Of a stretch of DNA of 20,739 nt, positions 6,859 through 13,626 are shown one piece after another. Origin of the DNA: JBLMZH01 sp050258715 (GTDB taxonomy: Bacteria; Patescibacteriota; Doudnabacteria; UBA920; O2-02-FULL-48-8); contig JBLMZH010000030.1 of NCBI GenBank assembly GCA_050258715.1, positions 1 to 20,739 of the forward strand. Direction: 5' to 3'. Under the pieces are notes generated by a model. It saw nothing but the letters and a program-made list of their open reading frames with translations. It searched no databases and was not told where the DNA came from. Numbering within the stretch: position 1 is the first letter of the stretch; every line of letters begins with the position of its first letter. The position numbers were made by a program, and so were the translations under genes.

Positions 6859-7413
6859 TTAGTCAACAGGAGGAAGACCGTGGCGGTTTTCTTTTCGTTC
6901 GATCTCCTCGTAAAGGTCGAGCACAATCTTGGCCACCTTGGTCGGATTGGGAACATGGTCGAACTTGAACCGTTCCGTCTCGGCTGCGGTCTGAAGATAA
7001 ACGTCGCCATAATCAAGAAATGTTTCCATCAGCCCCTTAACCTCGGCCGTGACGTCCTGAATGCGGTTTAGATTGAGTTCGGAGATGGTGTGGTGCAAAA
7101 TGCCTTTTTGGGTGATGTCAACGACTCTTTCGTTGGTGATGATCTGCACATTCAGATAATACATGACGAACATCATGAAAAAACCGAGGGCAAGGAACAT
7201 GAGGATCACTGTTTCCAAAAGATTTAGGATGTTGATGTAGGGCGGCTGGGTTAGAACCGGAAGAAAATTATGAATGATCAGGTCGGCGCCGAATAAGGCG
7301 GCGATAAAGATGAGCCAAGTCAGGGCCTGGCTAAAAAAGACGATCCAATGCTGTCTGATGATCAGGACTATTCGCTCGTCATCCTGTTGTCCTGGAAAAT
7401 ATTTTTTCATCAT
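6859..7413 (-). CDS. PH-domain (bPH2/YdbS-like) membrane protein
   Basis: 184 residues. A short cytoplasmic start (MMKKYFPGQQDDERIVLIIRQ) leads into two membrane helices at about 22-47 and 65-87. A bacterial PH domain then runs from about 88 to 165, with ITNERVVDITQKGILHHTI and the ILHHTISELNLNRIQDV strand pattern typical of the PF03703 family. The function is unknown; these proteins are common in Gram-positive and CPR genomes. The ATG overlaps the stop of the upstream 74-residue membrane protein by 4 nt (ATGA), so the two are probably translated together. ATG at 7410 is an equally possible start, one residue shorter. Confidence 0.8.
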   Translation of the reverse strand: MMKKYFPGQQDDERIVLIIRQHWIVFFSQALTWLIFIAALFGADLIIHNFLPVLTQPPYINILNLLETVILMFLALGFFMMFVMYYLNVQIITNERVVDITQKGILHHTISELNLNRIQDVTAEVKGLMETFLDYGDVYLQTAAETERFKFDHVPNPTKVAKIVLDLYEEIERKENRHGLPPVD

Positions 7414-7634
7414 TGGAAGGATATCCTGCTCAATTGATTCACGGCCACGAAGAATAAGACCATGGATATTGCCACGTAAGTAATGATCGCAGGAAAGACC
7501 GCGGCCCGGTTGCGTCCGAAACGAAGCAGGCTGTAGATGGACAGGGCGCTGCCGATGGTAAACACCATGACCACGATATAAAAAATGATCTGAATAATGC
7601 CCGCGATTGGGATGTTTGGAATTTGGTTTCCCAT
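7410..7634 (-). CDS. Small two-helix membrane protein of unknown function
   Basis: 74 residues, not recognised as a named family. A short N-terminus with prolines (MGNQIPNIPIAG) is followed by a membrane helix at about 12-35, a basic loop (LLRFGRNRAAVFP) and a second helix at about 45-66. The positive loop suggests both ends face outside. There is no cysteine lipobox or catalytic motif. The 4-nt stop/start overlap with the PH-domain gene and a likely promoter just upstream suggest a two-gene unit. The two could form a membrane complex, but this is inference from position only. Confidence 0.7.
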   Translation of the reverse strand: MGNQIPNIPIAGIIQIIFYIVVMVFTIGSALSIYSLLRFGRNRAAVFPAIITYVAISMVLFFVAVNQLSRISFQ

Positions 7635-7664
7635 TTGGTTTCTTTTTGGCTGATCCTTGGGGTT

Positions 7665-7673
7665 ATTCTAGCA
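7665..7673 (-). promoter_or_regulatory. Extended -10 promoter for the small membrane protein/PH unit
   Basis: TGCTAGAAT on the minus strand (7673-7665) lies in the 55-bp gap after ruvB. It gives a leader of about 24 nt before the ATG at 7634. No convincing -35 is seen. The two genes may be transcribed from here as well as from further upstream. Confidence 0.45.
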
Positions 7674-7689
7674 CCAAAACCGCCAAAGA

Positions 7690-8727
7690 TTAAAGCAGGG
7701 TCTGCTTTTGGCCTTCGGGGAAGGCCAGATTCAGGTGCTGGTAGGCTTGGGGTGTGGCTACGCGCCCTTTTGGCGTCCGGGCAATGAGGCCCAAGCGCAA
7801 CAAAAACGGTTCGTAAATTTCTTCAATGGTTCCCGGGTCCTCGGAGGTGGCTGCGGCAATCGAAGTAATGCCCACCGGACCGCCATTGAACTTTTCAATC
7901 AACGCCTTGAGAATGCGCCGGTCATTGGCGTCCAAACCGAGTTCGTCCACCTCAAGAAGCGTGAGTGCGGTTTCGGCAATATCCTTGCTGATATGTCCAC
8001 CGGCTTTGACCTGGGCGTAGTCTCGGACTCTTTTCAGAAGGCGGTTGGCGATGCGCGGCGTTTTTCTGGCGCGCTTGGCGATCTCCTGCTTGCCCGGCTC
8101 GTCTATTTCCACGCTTAAGATTTTGGAAGCTCTTTGGATGATCTCCTCGATCTCCTGATCCTCGTAATATTCCAGCCGATATGTCATGCCGAACCGGTCG
8201 CGAAGCGGAGAGGACAGCAGGCCGACTCTGGTTGTAGCTCCAATCAAGGTGAATTTCGGGAGATCAAGCCTTAGCGCTTTGGCTCCGGCTCCCTTGCCCA
8301 AAATAATGTCGAGTCCGTAATCTTCCATGGCCGGATAAAGAATTTCTTCAATGGTTTTGTTGAGCCGGTGGATCTCGTCGATGAACAAAACGTCGTTGTC
8401 CGAAAGGTTGGTCAAAAGCGACGCCAAGTCGCCGGCTTTTTCCAGGGCCGGTCCGGACGTGATCTTGATGTTCGCACCGACTTCCCGGGCAATGATATGG
8501 GCGAGCGTGGTTTTGCCCAAGCCTGGCGGGCCGTAAAGCAGGATGTGCTCGAGCGTTTCTTTCCTTCCCTTGGCCGCCTCGATCAGGATTTTTAAATTCT
8601 CTTTAATTTTTTGCTGGCCGATGTAATCAGGAAGGGTCTGCGGCCGCAATGTCGCTTCAAAGAACGTCTCCTGCGAGTCGGGGATGGGGCTGGTGATGTC
8701 GAACTCGGTGTCGTTGGGGTTGATCAT
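7690..8727 (-). CDS. ruvB: Holliday junction branch migration ATPase RuvB
   Basis: 345 residues, full length. Walker A GPPGLGKT is at 66-73, Walker B VLFIDEIH at 113-120, sensor GATTR at 163-167, then the arginine finger in SSPLRDRFG. A winged-helix C-terminal domain follows, ending with the GLIARTPKGRVAT segment. RuvB hexamers drive branch migration on junctions held by RuvA. Its start overlaps the vanW-like stop by 4 nt (ATGA), which indicates coupling. ruvA is encoded about 11 kb away on the other strand; no ruvC is seen in the window. Confidence 0.97.
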   Translation of the reverse strand: MINPNDTEFDITSPIPDSQETFFEATLRPQTLPDYIGQQKIKENLKILIEAAKGRKETLEHILLYGPPGLGKTTLAHIIAREVGANIKITSGPALEKAGDLASLLTNLSDNDVLFIDEIHRLNKTIEEILYPAMEDYGLDIILGKGAGAKALRLDLPKFTLIGATTRVGLLSSPLRDRFGMTYRLEYYEDQEIEEIIQRASKILSVEIDEPGKQEIAKRARKTPRIANRLLKRVRDYAQVKAGGHISKDIAETALTLLEVDELGLDANDRRILKALIEKFNGGPVGITSIAAATSEDPGTIEEIYEPFLLRLGLIARTPKGRVATPQAYQHLNLAFPEGQKQTLL

Positions 8728-9896
8728 GTGGTTGGAGTTGGGGCCGCCGGAGGAGTTAATGGCTGAGGGTTCTCAGTTGGGTTTGTGGGTGTCGGGGCGC
8801 TGGGATTGGGCGTGCTTGATTGAACCGTGGTTTCTTTCTGGAACAAGGCCGGAGAAACGTAAGTGCTGTCAAAGACCTGCTCTGTCGTTTTGCCGTTTAA
8901 AGTCACGATCTTTTTCCAGGTTGCCTTCATGGCCCCGCTGGCCTTGCGGTCATACTGGGTCGGACCTTCAAACGAGACTTGGCGCCCGTCTTTAGTGCCG
9001 TAGTAGTCGTAGAAAAGCTTGTTGCCTTCCATTCTGGTCCAGATCAATATGTAATTTTTCGTATCGTTGATGAATTTGAGGTCCTGCGCCCCGGGATAAA
9101 TCGTGGCATCAGTGCCCTGCGGGGCATAGTATTTCACGGCAAAAGAATGGTTGCGCCGTTGCGTGATATTCAGCCCCGCGTTCATGGCTGCGCGGAAAGC
9201 CGTGGTCGAGACCTGGCAAAGCCCGCCGCCAAATTCTGCTTTTAGTCCTTCGCGCTTGATGACGATCTCCGGCTTATAGCCATGGGCTGCGTCAATCTCT
9301 CCCAAATAGCTGTTGAATGAAAATTCTTCGCCAGGCTTGACCAGAACCCCGTTGAACTTTGACGAGCCGACTTGGATATTGGTCCGGCGGTTTCCCGAGG
9401 AACCAGTAAAATCCGACTCGCCGGTTGAGATCAATTCATTGATGCCGAGATTGTTGGTGTCCTTCAGGGCTTTTTGCGGATAGGAAATAAGGACCGGAAG
9501 ATCGACTTGCTGTTTTCCCGCAACGAGAGATCGCCTGAGCTTGTAGAGGTCCAAAGCCTGGCCTAATTGTCCCGGCTCGAATTCAGTAGCCTTGCCGTCC
9601 TCGATTTTCAAACTGGCGGACTTGGGCTGCTTGTCGATTTCAAGCCTGATCGCCTCCACCTGTTCGATGGTTTTGTCAGAGATCAAATAGTCGCTTTTCT
9701 CCAAATTTTTTCCGGTCAACATTGCCAGGCTTTTTTGTCTTAAGCTTAAGTCGTTGCGGATGCTTAAGTCTTTGACCATGCCGTTTAACGCCACATCCGC
9801 CGGCCAGGTTTTGTCGTTGAATTTCAAATCCGCCCCGCGGCTTATGGCGGGGAAAAGCAGAAGAAACAGGCTAACGGTTAAAAGTGATCGTAACAT
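8724..9896 (-). CDS. Exported VanW/YoaR family protein with peptidoglycan-binding-like domain
   Basis: 390 residues from the chosen start. An N-terminal signal peptide (MLRSLLTVSLFLLLFPAIS) gives a likely secreted or anchored protein. The first third contains a PG_binding_4-like segment (KIEDGKATEFEPGQLGQALD). The middle is a VanW domain (GVLVKPGEEFSFNSYLGEID, then GGGLCQVSTTAFRAAMNAGL and RRNHSFAVKYY). The last 35 or so residues are rich in proline, threonine and serine. An upstream in-frame ATG at 10052 would add 52 residues without a signal peptide and overlap tsaE deeply, so 9896 is preferred. It overlaps the tsaE 3' end by 26 nt. Function is not settled; a cell-wall role is inferred from the family. 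Confidence 0.85.
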   Translation of the reverse strand: MLRSLLTVSLFLLLFPAISRGADLKFNDKTWPADVALNGMVKDLSIRNDLSLRQKSLAMLTGKNLEKSDYLISDKTIEQVEAIRLEIDKQPKSASLKIEDGKATEFEPGQLGQALDLYKLRRSLVAGKQQVDLPVLISYPQKALKDTNNLGINELISTGESDFTGSSGNRRTNIQVGSSKFNGVLVKPGEEFSFNSYLGEIDAAHGYKPEIVIKREGLKAEFGGGLCQVSTTAFRAAMNAGLNITQRRNHSFAVKYYAPQGTDATIYPGAQDLKFINDTKNYILIWTRMEGNKLFYDYYGTKDGRQVSFEGPTQYDRKASGAMKATWKKIVTLNGKTTEQVFDSTYVSPALFQKETTVQSSTPNPSAPTPTNPTENPQPLTPPAAPTPTT

Positions 9897-10296
9897 CCCG
9901 GGTTTTATTCGGCTTAATCTTAAAATCGATAAGGATATCGCATTGTTTCTTAACAGAGGGGAATTTGTCGACCCATTCGATGACCGCAATCCTGTGCGGC
10001 AGGGTAAAAATATCGGAAAGGCCCAAAGCCTGCAATTCATCAATGTGCCCAAGCCTATAAAAATCTATATGGAAGAAGTTTTTTTTGTCGAACTTGTATT
10101 GGGAGACGATGATGAAGGTCGGGCTTTTTACCTTCTTGATGTTTAAGGCCTTGGCGAAACTTTTGATGAAGGTCGTTTTGCCCGAACCTAAGTTCCCGGA
10201 AAGGCCCAAGACTACGTCATGTTTTCGGCAAAGGCGTCCCAGGTCGAATCCCAGGCTTTTTATTTGGTTTTCGGTAAGAGCAGGAAACTTCATCAT
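9871..10296 (-). CDS. tsaE: tRNA threonylcarbamoyladenosine biosynthesis ATPase TsaE
   Basis: 141 residues, normal for TsaE (YjeE). Walker A is GNLGSGKTT (34-42), followed by the family pattern VKSPTF, then FFHIDFYRL and AVIEWVDKF. TsaE works with TsaB and TsaD to make t6A37 on tRNAs that read ANN codons. It is the first gene of tsaE-vanW-ruvB. The start is ATGATG at 10296-10291. Its best Shine-Dalgarno sequence, AGAGG with a 10-nt spacer, lies in the end of the long hairpin element at 10303-10465. Confidence 0.93.
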   Translation of the reverse strand: MMKFPALTENQIKSLGFDLGRLCRKHDVVLGLSGNLGSGKTTFIKSFAKALNIKKVKSPTFIIVSQYKFDKKNFFHIDFYRLGHIDELQALGLSDIFTLPHRIAVIEWVDKFPSVKKQCDILIDFKIKPNKTRDVTITFNR

Positions 10297-10302
10297 ATAT
10301 TT

Positions 10303-10465
10303 GTAACCTCTGAAAAATCACTTTTGGTCTGCAATTGCGAAATTTCGGCTGCAAACCTTTCAGAGGAAACTCGCCGTATTCATCCGAATACGCCTTCGTT
10401 TCCCTTCAAAGTTTTCGCTCGAAATTTTGCAATTTCGACAACAAAATTGATTTACCAGAGGTTAC
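10303..10465. repeat. 163-bp long imperfect palindrome (MITE-like or structured RNA)
   Basis: The ends are a perfect 10-bp inverted repeat, GTAACCTCTG (10303-10312) and CAGAGGTTAC (10456-10465). The centre is CGTATTC (10375-10381), ATCC, GAATACG (10386-10392). Both are centred near 10384, so the whole element can fold as one hairpin with arms of 79 and 80 nt. The arms match well in between, for example AATTGCGAAATTTCG against AATTGCAAAATTTCG. It is flanked by TTT on both sides. It fills most of the gap between tsaE and the divergent DHH-like gene and has no convincing reading frame. Confidence 0.7.
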
Positions 10466-10534
10466 TTTATTTTACCATTTTCACCTCTTTAAAGTCGAGG
10501 AGATTTGCCGCGCCGTACAGGGCTAAAAGGACTG

Positions 10535-10564
10535 TTGACTTAAGGAGCAGAAAACTAGTATATT
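10535..10564 (+). promoter_or_regulatory. Promoter of the DHH-like gene
   Basis: TTGACT (10535-10540), an 18-nt spacer and TATATT (10559-10564). Transcription would start near 10571, giving a leader of about 33 nt to the ATG at 10604. No clear Shine-Dalgarno sequence is seen in the leader. Confidence 0.65.
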
Positions 10565-10603
10565 ATTATGAATTCCTAATATTTAACTGACCGGATATTT
10601 TTT

Positions 10604-11746
10604 ATGATTCCTGAGGCAATTGACGCTTCCATCAAGGAATTTGGCAAGGCGAACAACATTCTCATTGTTATTCCTCCTAAATCCTCCGGGGATACTTTGT
10701 CTTCGGCTCTGGCCTTGTGCTCGTTTTTAAAGAAGATGGATAAAGAGGTGGAAGTGGTCTGTCCGACTGAGCCTGAGAGCAAGTACGATTTTTTGCCCGG
10801 GTTCGATCTGGTCAAAACGAATGTTTCGGCCACCAACAATCTTGTGATCGAGGTCTCCACGGCAAAAACCGAGCTTGAGGAATTAAGCTACGACAAGGAG
10901 CCTCAAAAACTCGTTGTTTATCTCAAGCCCAAGAGCGGAAATTTTACCGAGCAGGACGTTTCCATCAAGTCCGCTGACTTGCCTTTTGATCTCATCGTGA
11001 CCGTGGGTATTGGCAGCCTTGAGGCTTTGGGGGAATTTCACAGCAAGAACGCCGAAGTTTTCTTCCGGCTTCCGATTGTCAACATTGATTTTCGCGGCAG
11101 CAACGAAAGTTTTGGCACGTTCAATCTGGTGGACCTCGGCGCGACGTCGTGTTCCGAGGTCGTGCTTGGCCTGATCAACCGGTTCGAGAAGAACCTGCTT
11201 GACCGCCCGATCGCCACCGCCTTGCTTGCCGGGATTATCATCGAGACGAACAGCTTCCAGCACACCCGCACCAATCCGCAAACTTTTCTTCGCGCTTCCG
11301 AACTCATAAGCTCCGGCGCTGACCAGCAGGAGATCGTGACCAGGCTTTATCGGACCAAGAGCTTGAACTTTTTAAAACTATGGGGCCGGGCTTTGGCGCG
11401 CATCAAGCAGGAGCCTTTGATCGGACTGGTTTATACCATGATCACCCAGAGCGATTTTATCAAGTCGCAGGCTACCGCGCAGGAGATTGAGCAGATCATC
11501 CCCGAAATGGGAATTCAACTCAAGCTTGCCCGCATCCTGCTTCTGATGGTCGAATCGAGCCCCAATCAAACTTTGGTTTATTGCCAGCTTCCTTCCGTCA
11601 TCGATCCGCAACTTTTATTTGGCGGCTTTTCCCCGGAAATGGTCGGCCCTCAAGTGGTCAAATTTTTGATCGAATCGCCGCTGATCCAGGCCGAAGAACT
11701 CTTAATCCCGTCTTTAATTACCGAGGTTACGCGCCTGAACGCCTAA
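10604..11746 (+). CDS. Degenerate DHH-family (NrnA-like) protein, probably inactive as a phosphoesterase
   Basis: 380 residues. The overall pattern matches DHH/DHHA1 phosphoesterases such as NrnA: a Rossmann-like start ILIVIPP, then SSALALCSFLKKM, a PIVNIDFRGSNESFGTFNLVD block, and TALLAGIIIETNSFQHTRTN. The metal-binding motifs are changed. The first motif, H-x-x-P-D-x-D in active enzymes, reads PPKSSGD (24-30). DHH reads DFR (162-164). The later D-T-x-x-F is E-T-N-S-F (E214). So hydrolysis of small RNA or pAp seems unlikely, and a binding or structural role is possible. It has its own promoter; pilB follows in the same direction. Confidence 0.75.
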   Translation: MIPEAIDASIKEFGKANNILIVIPPKSSGDTLSSALALCSFLKKMDKEVEVVCPTEPESKYDFLPGFDLVKTNVSATNNLVIEVSTAKTELEELSYDKEPQKLVVYLKPKSGNFTEQDVSIKSADLPFDLIVTVGIGSLEALGEFHSKNAEVFFRLPIVNIDFRGSNESFGTFNLVDLGATSCSEVVLGLINRFEKNLLDRPIATALLAGIIIETNSFQHTRTNPQTFLRASELISSGADQQEIVTRLYRTKSLNFLKLWGRALARIKQEPLIGLVYTMITQSDFIKSQATAQEIEQIIPEMGIQLKLARILLLMVESSPNQTLVYCQLPSVIDPQLLFGGFSPEMVGPQVVKFLIESPLIQAEELLIPSLITEVTRLNA

Positions 11747-11769
11747 TTTCACCCTGAAACAAAAAATTT

Positions 11770-11778
11770 TGCTATACT
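11770..11778 (+). promoter_or_regulatory. Extended -10 promoter of pilB
   Basis: TGCTATACT at 11770-11778, with the -10 TATACT at 11773-11778, 25 nt before the pilB ATG. No good -35 is visible. It has the same TGCTA start as promoters proposed for rpsT and the small membrane protein. Confidence 0.55.
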
Positions 11779-11803
11779 GAAAGCACGGGGTAAACAAACA
11801 AAA

Positions 11804-13444
11804 ATGTTCATTTCCACAAAAGACCGGGACATCCGCCTCAAGAACGTTTATTCGGAACTCGACCGCAAGTTCGAGGAGGAGGAGACCGAGCGCAACGCCA
11901 AAAAATTTAAAATTCCTTACATCAATCTTTTCCGTTTTCCGGTTGACCTTATGGCTTTGGGGACCATTCCCAAGGACATGGCCGAGTCTTCCGGGGCGGT
12001 TGTTTTTTTTAGGGAGTCGCGGAACGTCAAGATTGGACTGACCGAACCGGAAAACAAATTGGTGGCCGAAATCATCAAGGGACTTTCTGACCAGAGCTAC
12101 TTCGTGGAGAAGTTCATGATCTCAAAAAGCAGCTACCATGATCTGATCGCCAACTACAGCCGGGCCGTGCACTTCGATTCCAAAGCATCCGAAATTTCGA
12201 TTCATCCGCATTCCACGAACATCAAGACGGTCGAGGAGCTTTCCGACCACTTAAGCAATGCTTCCGCCACGGACGTCATCGAGCGGATCTTGGGGCCGGC
12301 CTTGGACCTTGATTCGTCCGACATCCATCTTGAACCGATCAAGGACGGCATGAAATTAAGATACAGAATCGACGGCGTGCTCCAGGACGTAGCGCAGCTG
12401 CCCGCGATTTCGATTCATCTCATCGTCTCCCGCCTCAAGCTGCTTTCCAAACTCAAACTGAATTTGACCACAGTGCCTCAGGACGGCAGCTTCCATTTGC
12501 TTTATGCAGACCAGCCGGTCGATATTCGCGTTTCGATCATCCCTTCTTCTTTCGGCGAATCCGTCGTGATGCGGCTTTTGCGCCAGGACCGGGAGAATCT
12601 CAAGTTCGAAGATTTGGGCATTTCCGGCCTGGCACTTCAAAGGCTGAATCGGCAGCTGGAAAAGCCAAATGGCATGATCCTGACCACGGGCCCCACGGGG
12701 TCGGGGAAAACCACGACCCTTTACTCGCTGCTTTCCAAGCTCAACGGACCGGGAGTCAAGATCATCACGCTCGAAGACCCGGTCGAATACCGGATTGAAG
12801 GCATTACCCAAACGCCTATTGATGCCGGCGCGGGCATGACTTTTGCCTCCGGCCTTCGCGCCATATTAAGGCAGGACCCCGACATCGTCATGGTCGGCGA
12901 GATGAGGGATTTGGAAACGGCCGAGATCGCGGCTCAAGCCGCGCTGACCGGGCACATTGTGCTTTCAAGCTTGCACACCAACGACGCGCCATCCGCCATC
13001 CCCCGGCTTTTGGATCTGGGAGTTAAGCCGTTCATTTTGGCTCCGGCCATCAACGCCGTGGTCGCCCAAAGATTGGTCAGAAAGATCTGTCCATTTTGCA
13101 AAAAGGAAGAAAAACTTGATTCGTCCTTAAGTGCCAGGGTTCAGAGCGTGCTTGATGCCATCCCCAAGTCGGCAAAAGTTGCCTTGCCCAAACCGCTTAA
13201 GTTTTACCAAAGCAGCGGCTGCGAGAAGTGCAAGGGCTTGGGGTACAAGGGCCGGATCGGCGTTTATGAAGTGTTCGAGATGAACGACCAGATCGAGCGC
13301 CTCATCCATAAACAAGCTTCCACTTCCGAAGTGCGCCAGCAAGCGGTTGAGGACGGCATGATTACAATGTCGCAAGACGGACTGATCAAGGCCTTAAACG
13401 GGATCACTGACGTCGCGGAAGTGTTCAGAGTGACGGAAGGCTAA
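11804..13444 (+). CDS. pilB: Type IV pilus assembly / type II secretion ATPase (PilB/GspE family)
   Basis: 546 residues, full length. An N-terminal GspE-N-like domain covers about the first 120 residues. The ATPase core has SSDIHLEP, Walker A GPTGSGKT (about 297-304), the Asp-box region ITLEDPVEYRIEGITQ, Walker B RQDPDIVMVGEMRD and the His box LTGHIVLSSLHTNDA. A four-cysteine zinc site follows, CPFC near 428 and CEKC near 472. This hexameric motor powers pilin assembly at the inner membrane. No pilC, pilin or pilT is in the window, so it is an isolated member here. The symbol is by family; GspE is not excluded. Confidence 0.88.
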   Translation: MFISTKDRDIRLKNVYSELDRKFEEEETERNAKKFKIPYINLFRFPVDLMALGTIPKDMAESSGAVVFFRESRNVKIGLTEPENKLVAEIIKGLSDQSYFVEKFMISKSSYHDLIANYSRAVHFDSKASEISIHPHSTNIKTVEELSDHLSNASATDVIERILGPALDLDSSDIHLEPIKDGMKLRYRIDGVLQDVAQLPAISIHLIVSRLKLLSKLKLNLTTVPQDGSFHLLYADQPVDIRVSIIPSSFGESVVMRLLRQDRENLKFEDLGISGLALQRLNRQLEKPNGMILTTGPTGSGKTTTLYSLLSKLNGPGVKIITLEDPVEYRIEGITQTPIDAGAGMTFASGLRAILRQDPDIVMVGEMRDLETAEIAAQAALTGHIVLSSLHTNDAPSAIPRLLDLGVKPFILAPAINAVVAQRLVRKICPFCKKEEKLDSSLSARVQSVLDAIPKSAKVALPKPLKFYQSSGCEKCKGLGYKGRIGVYEVFEMNDQIERLIHKQASTSEVRQQAVEDGMITMSQDGLIKALNGITDVAEVFRVTEG

Positions 13445-13450
13445 ATAAAA

Positions 13451-13590
13451 AATTCTAATTCTCTAAGTTCTAAATCCTAAACAAATTCAAAGTTCAAAAA
13501 TACAAATTCACACAAGAGTTGTTTTGAAAATTTGAGCATTTGAATTTTGGATTTGTTTAGAAATTAGGATTTAGAGCTTTGAGTTTTGAC
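13451..13590. repeat. AT-rich imperfect palindromic element after pilB
   Basis: Coaxial inverted repeats: TCTAAATCCTAA (13469-13480) with TTAGGATTTAGA (13564-13575), CTAAACAAAT (13477-13486) with ATTTGTTTAG (13551-13560), and a central ACAA-GAG-TTGT (13512-13522). The arms are about 65 nt each and made of CTAAA/TTCAAA-type words. It is non-coding in both directions. Palindromes of this wording, as I recall, are frequent between genes in CPR genomes; that comparison was not run. Confidence 0.65.
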
Positions 13591-13612
13591 CTTACTTTAA
13601 GAGGTCTTTTTT
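13588..13612 (+). terminator. Rho-independent terminator after pilB
   Basis: GACCT (13588-13592) and AGGTC (13602-13606) form a 5-bp stem followed by T6. It lies 14 nt before the polA ATG and probably separates the pilB transcript from polA. The stem is short, so termination may be partial. Confidence 0.55.
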
Positions 13613-13620
13613 GTTAAACT
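13612..13620 (+). promoter_or_regulatory. Possible extended -10 of polA (leaderless transcript)
   Basis: TGTTAAACT at 13612-13620 has the TGN-TANNNT form. With its end 6 nt before the ATG, transcription would start at or next to the start codon. There is no Shine-Dalgarno sequence, which agrees with a leaderless message. TTGACC at 13586-13591 is too far away for a standard -35. Confidence 0.35.
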
Positions 13621-13626
13621 TACCAC

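Noticed and set aside
8724..10052. 442-residue version of the VanW-like protein
   Set aside because: The extra 52 residues are tsaE sequence in another frame and would hide the signal peptide that begins at the 9896 start.
10303..10465. Integron attC site
   Set aside because: The ends do not fit the attC core consensus (RYYYAAC and GTTRRRY), and no integrase or cassette array is present.
10219..10590. 123-residue reading frame across the tsaE-DHH gap
   Set aside because: It is antisense to tsaE at its start and then passes through the long hairpin and the DHH-like promoter; composition is not protein-like.
12356..12811. 151-residue antisense reading frame inside pilB
   Set aside because: It lies opposite the conserved ATPase core of PilB and has no family features; it is a by-product of codon bias.
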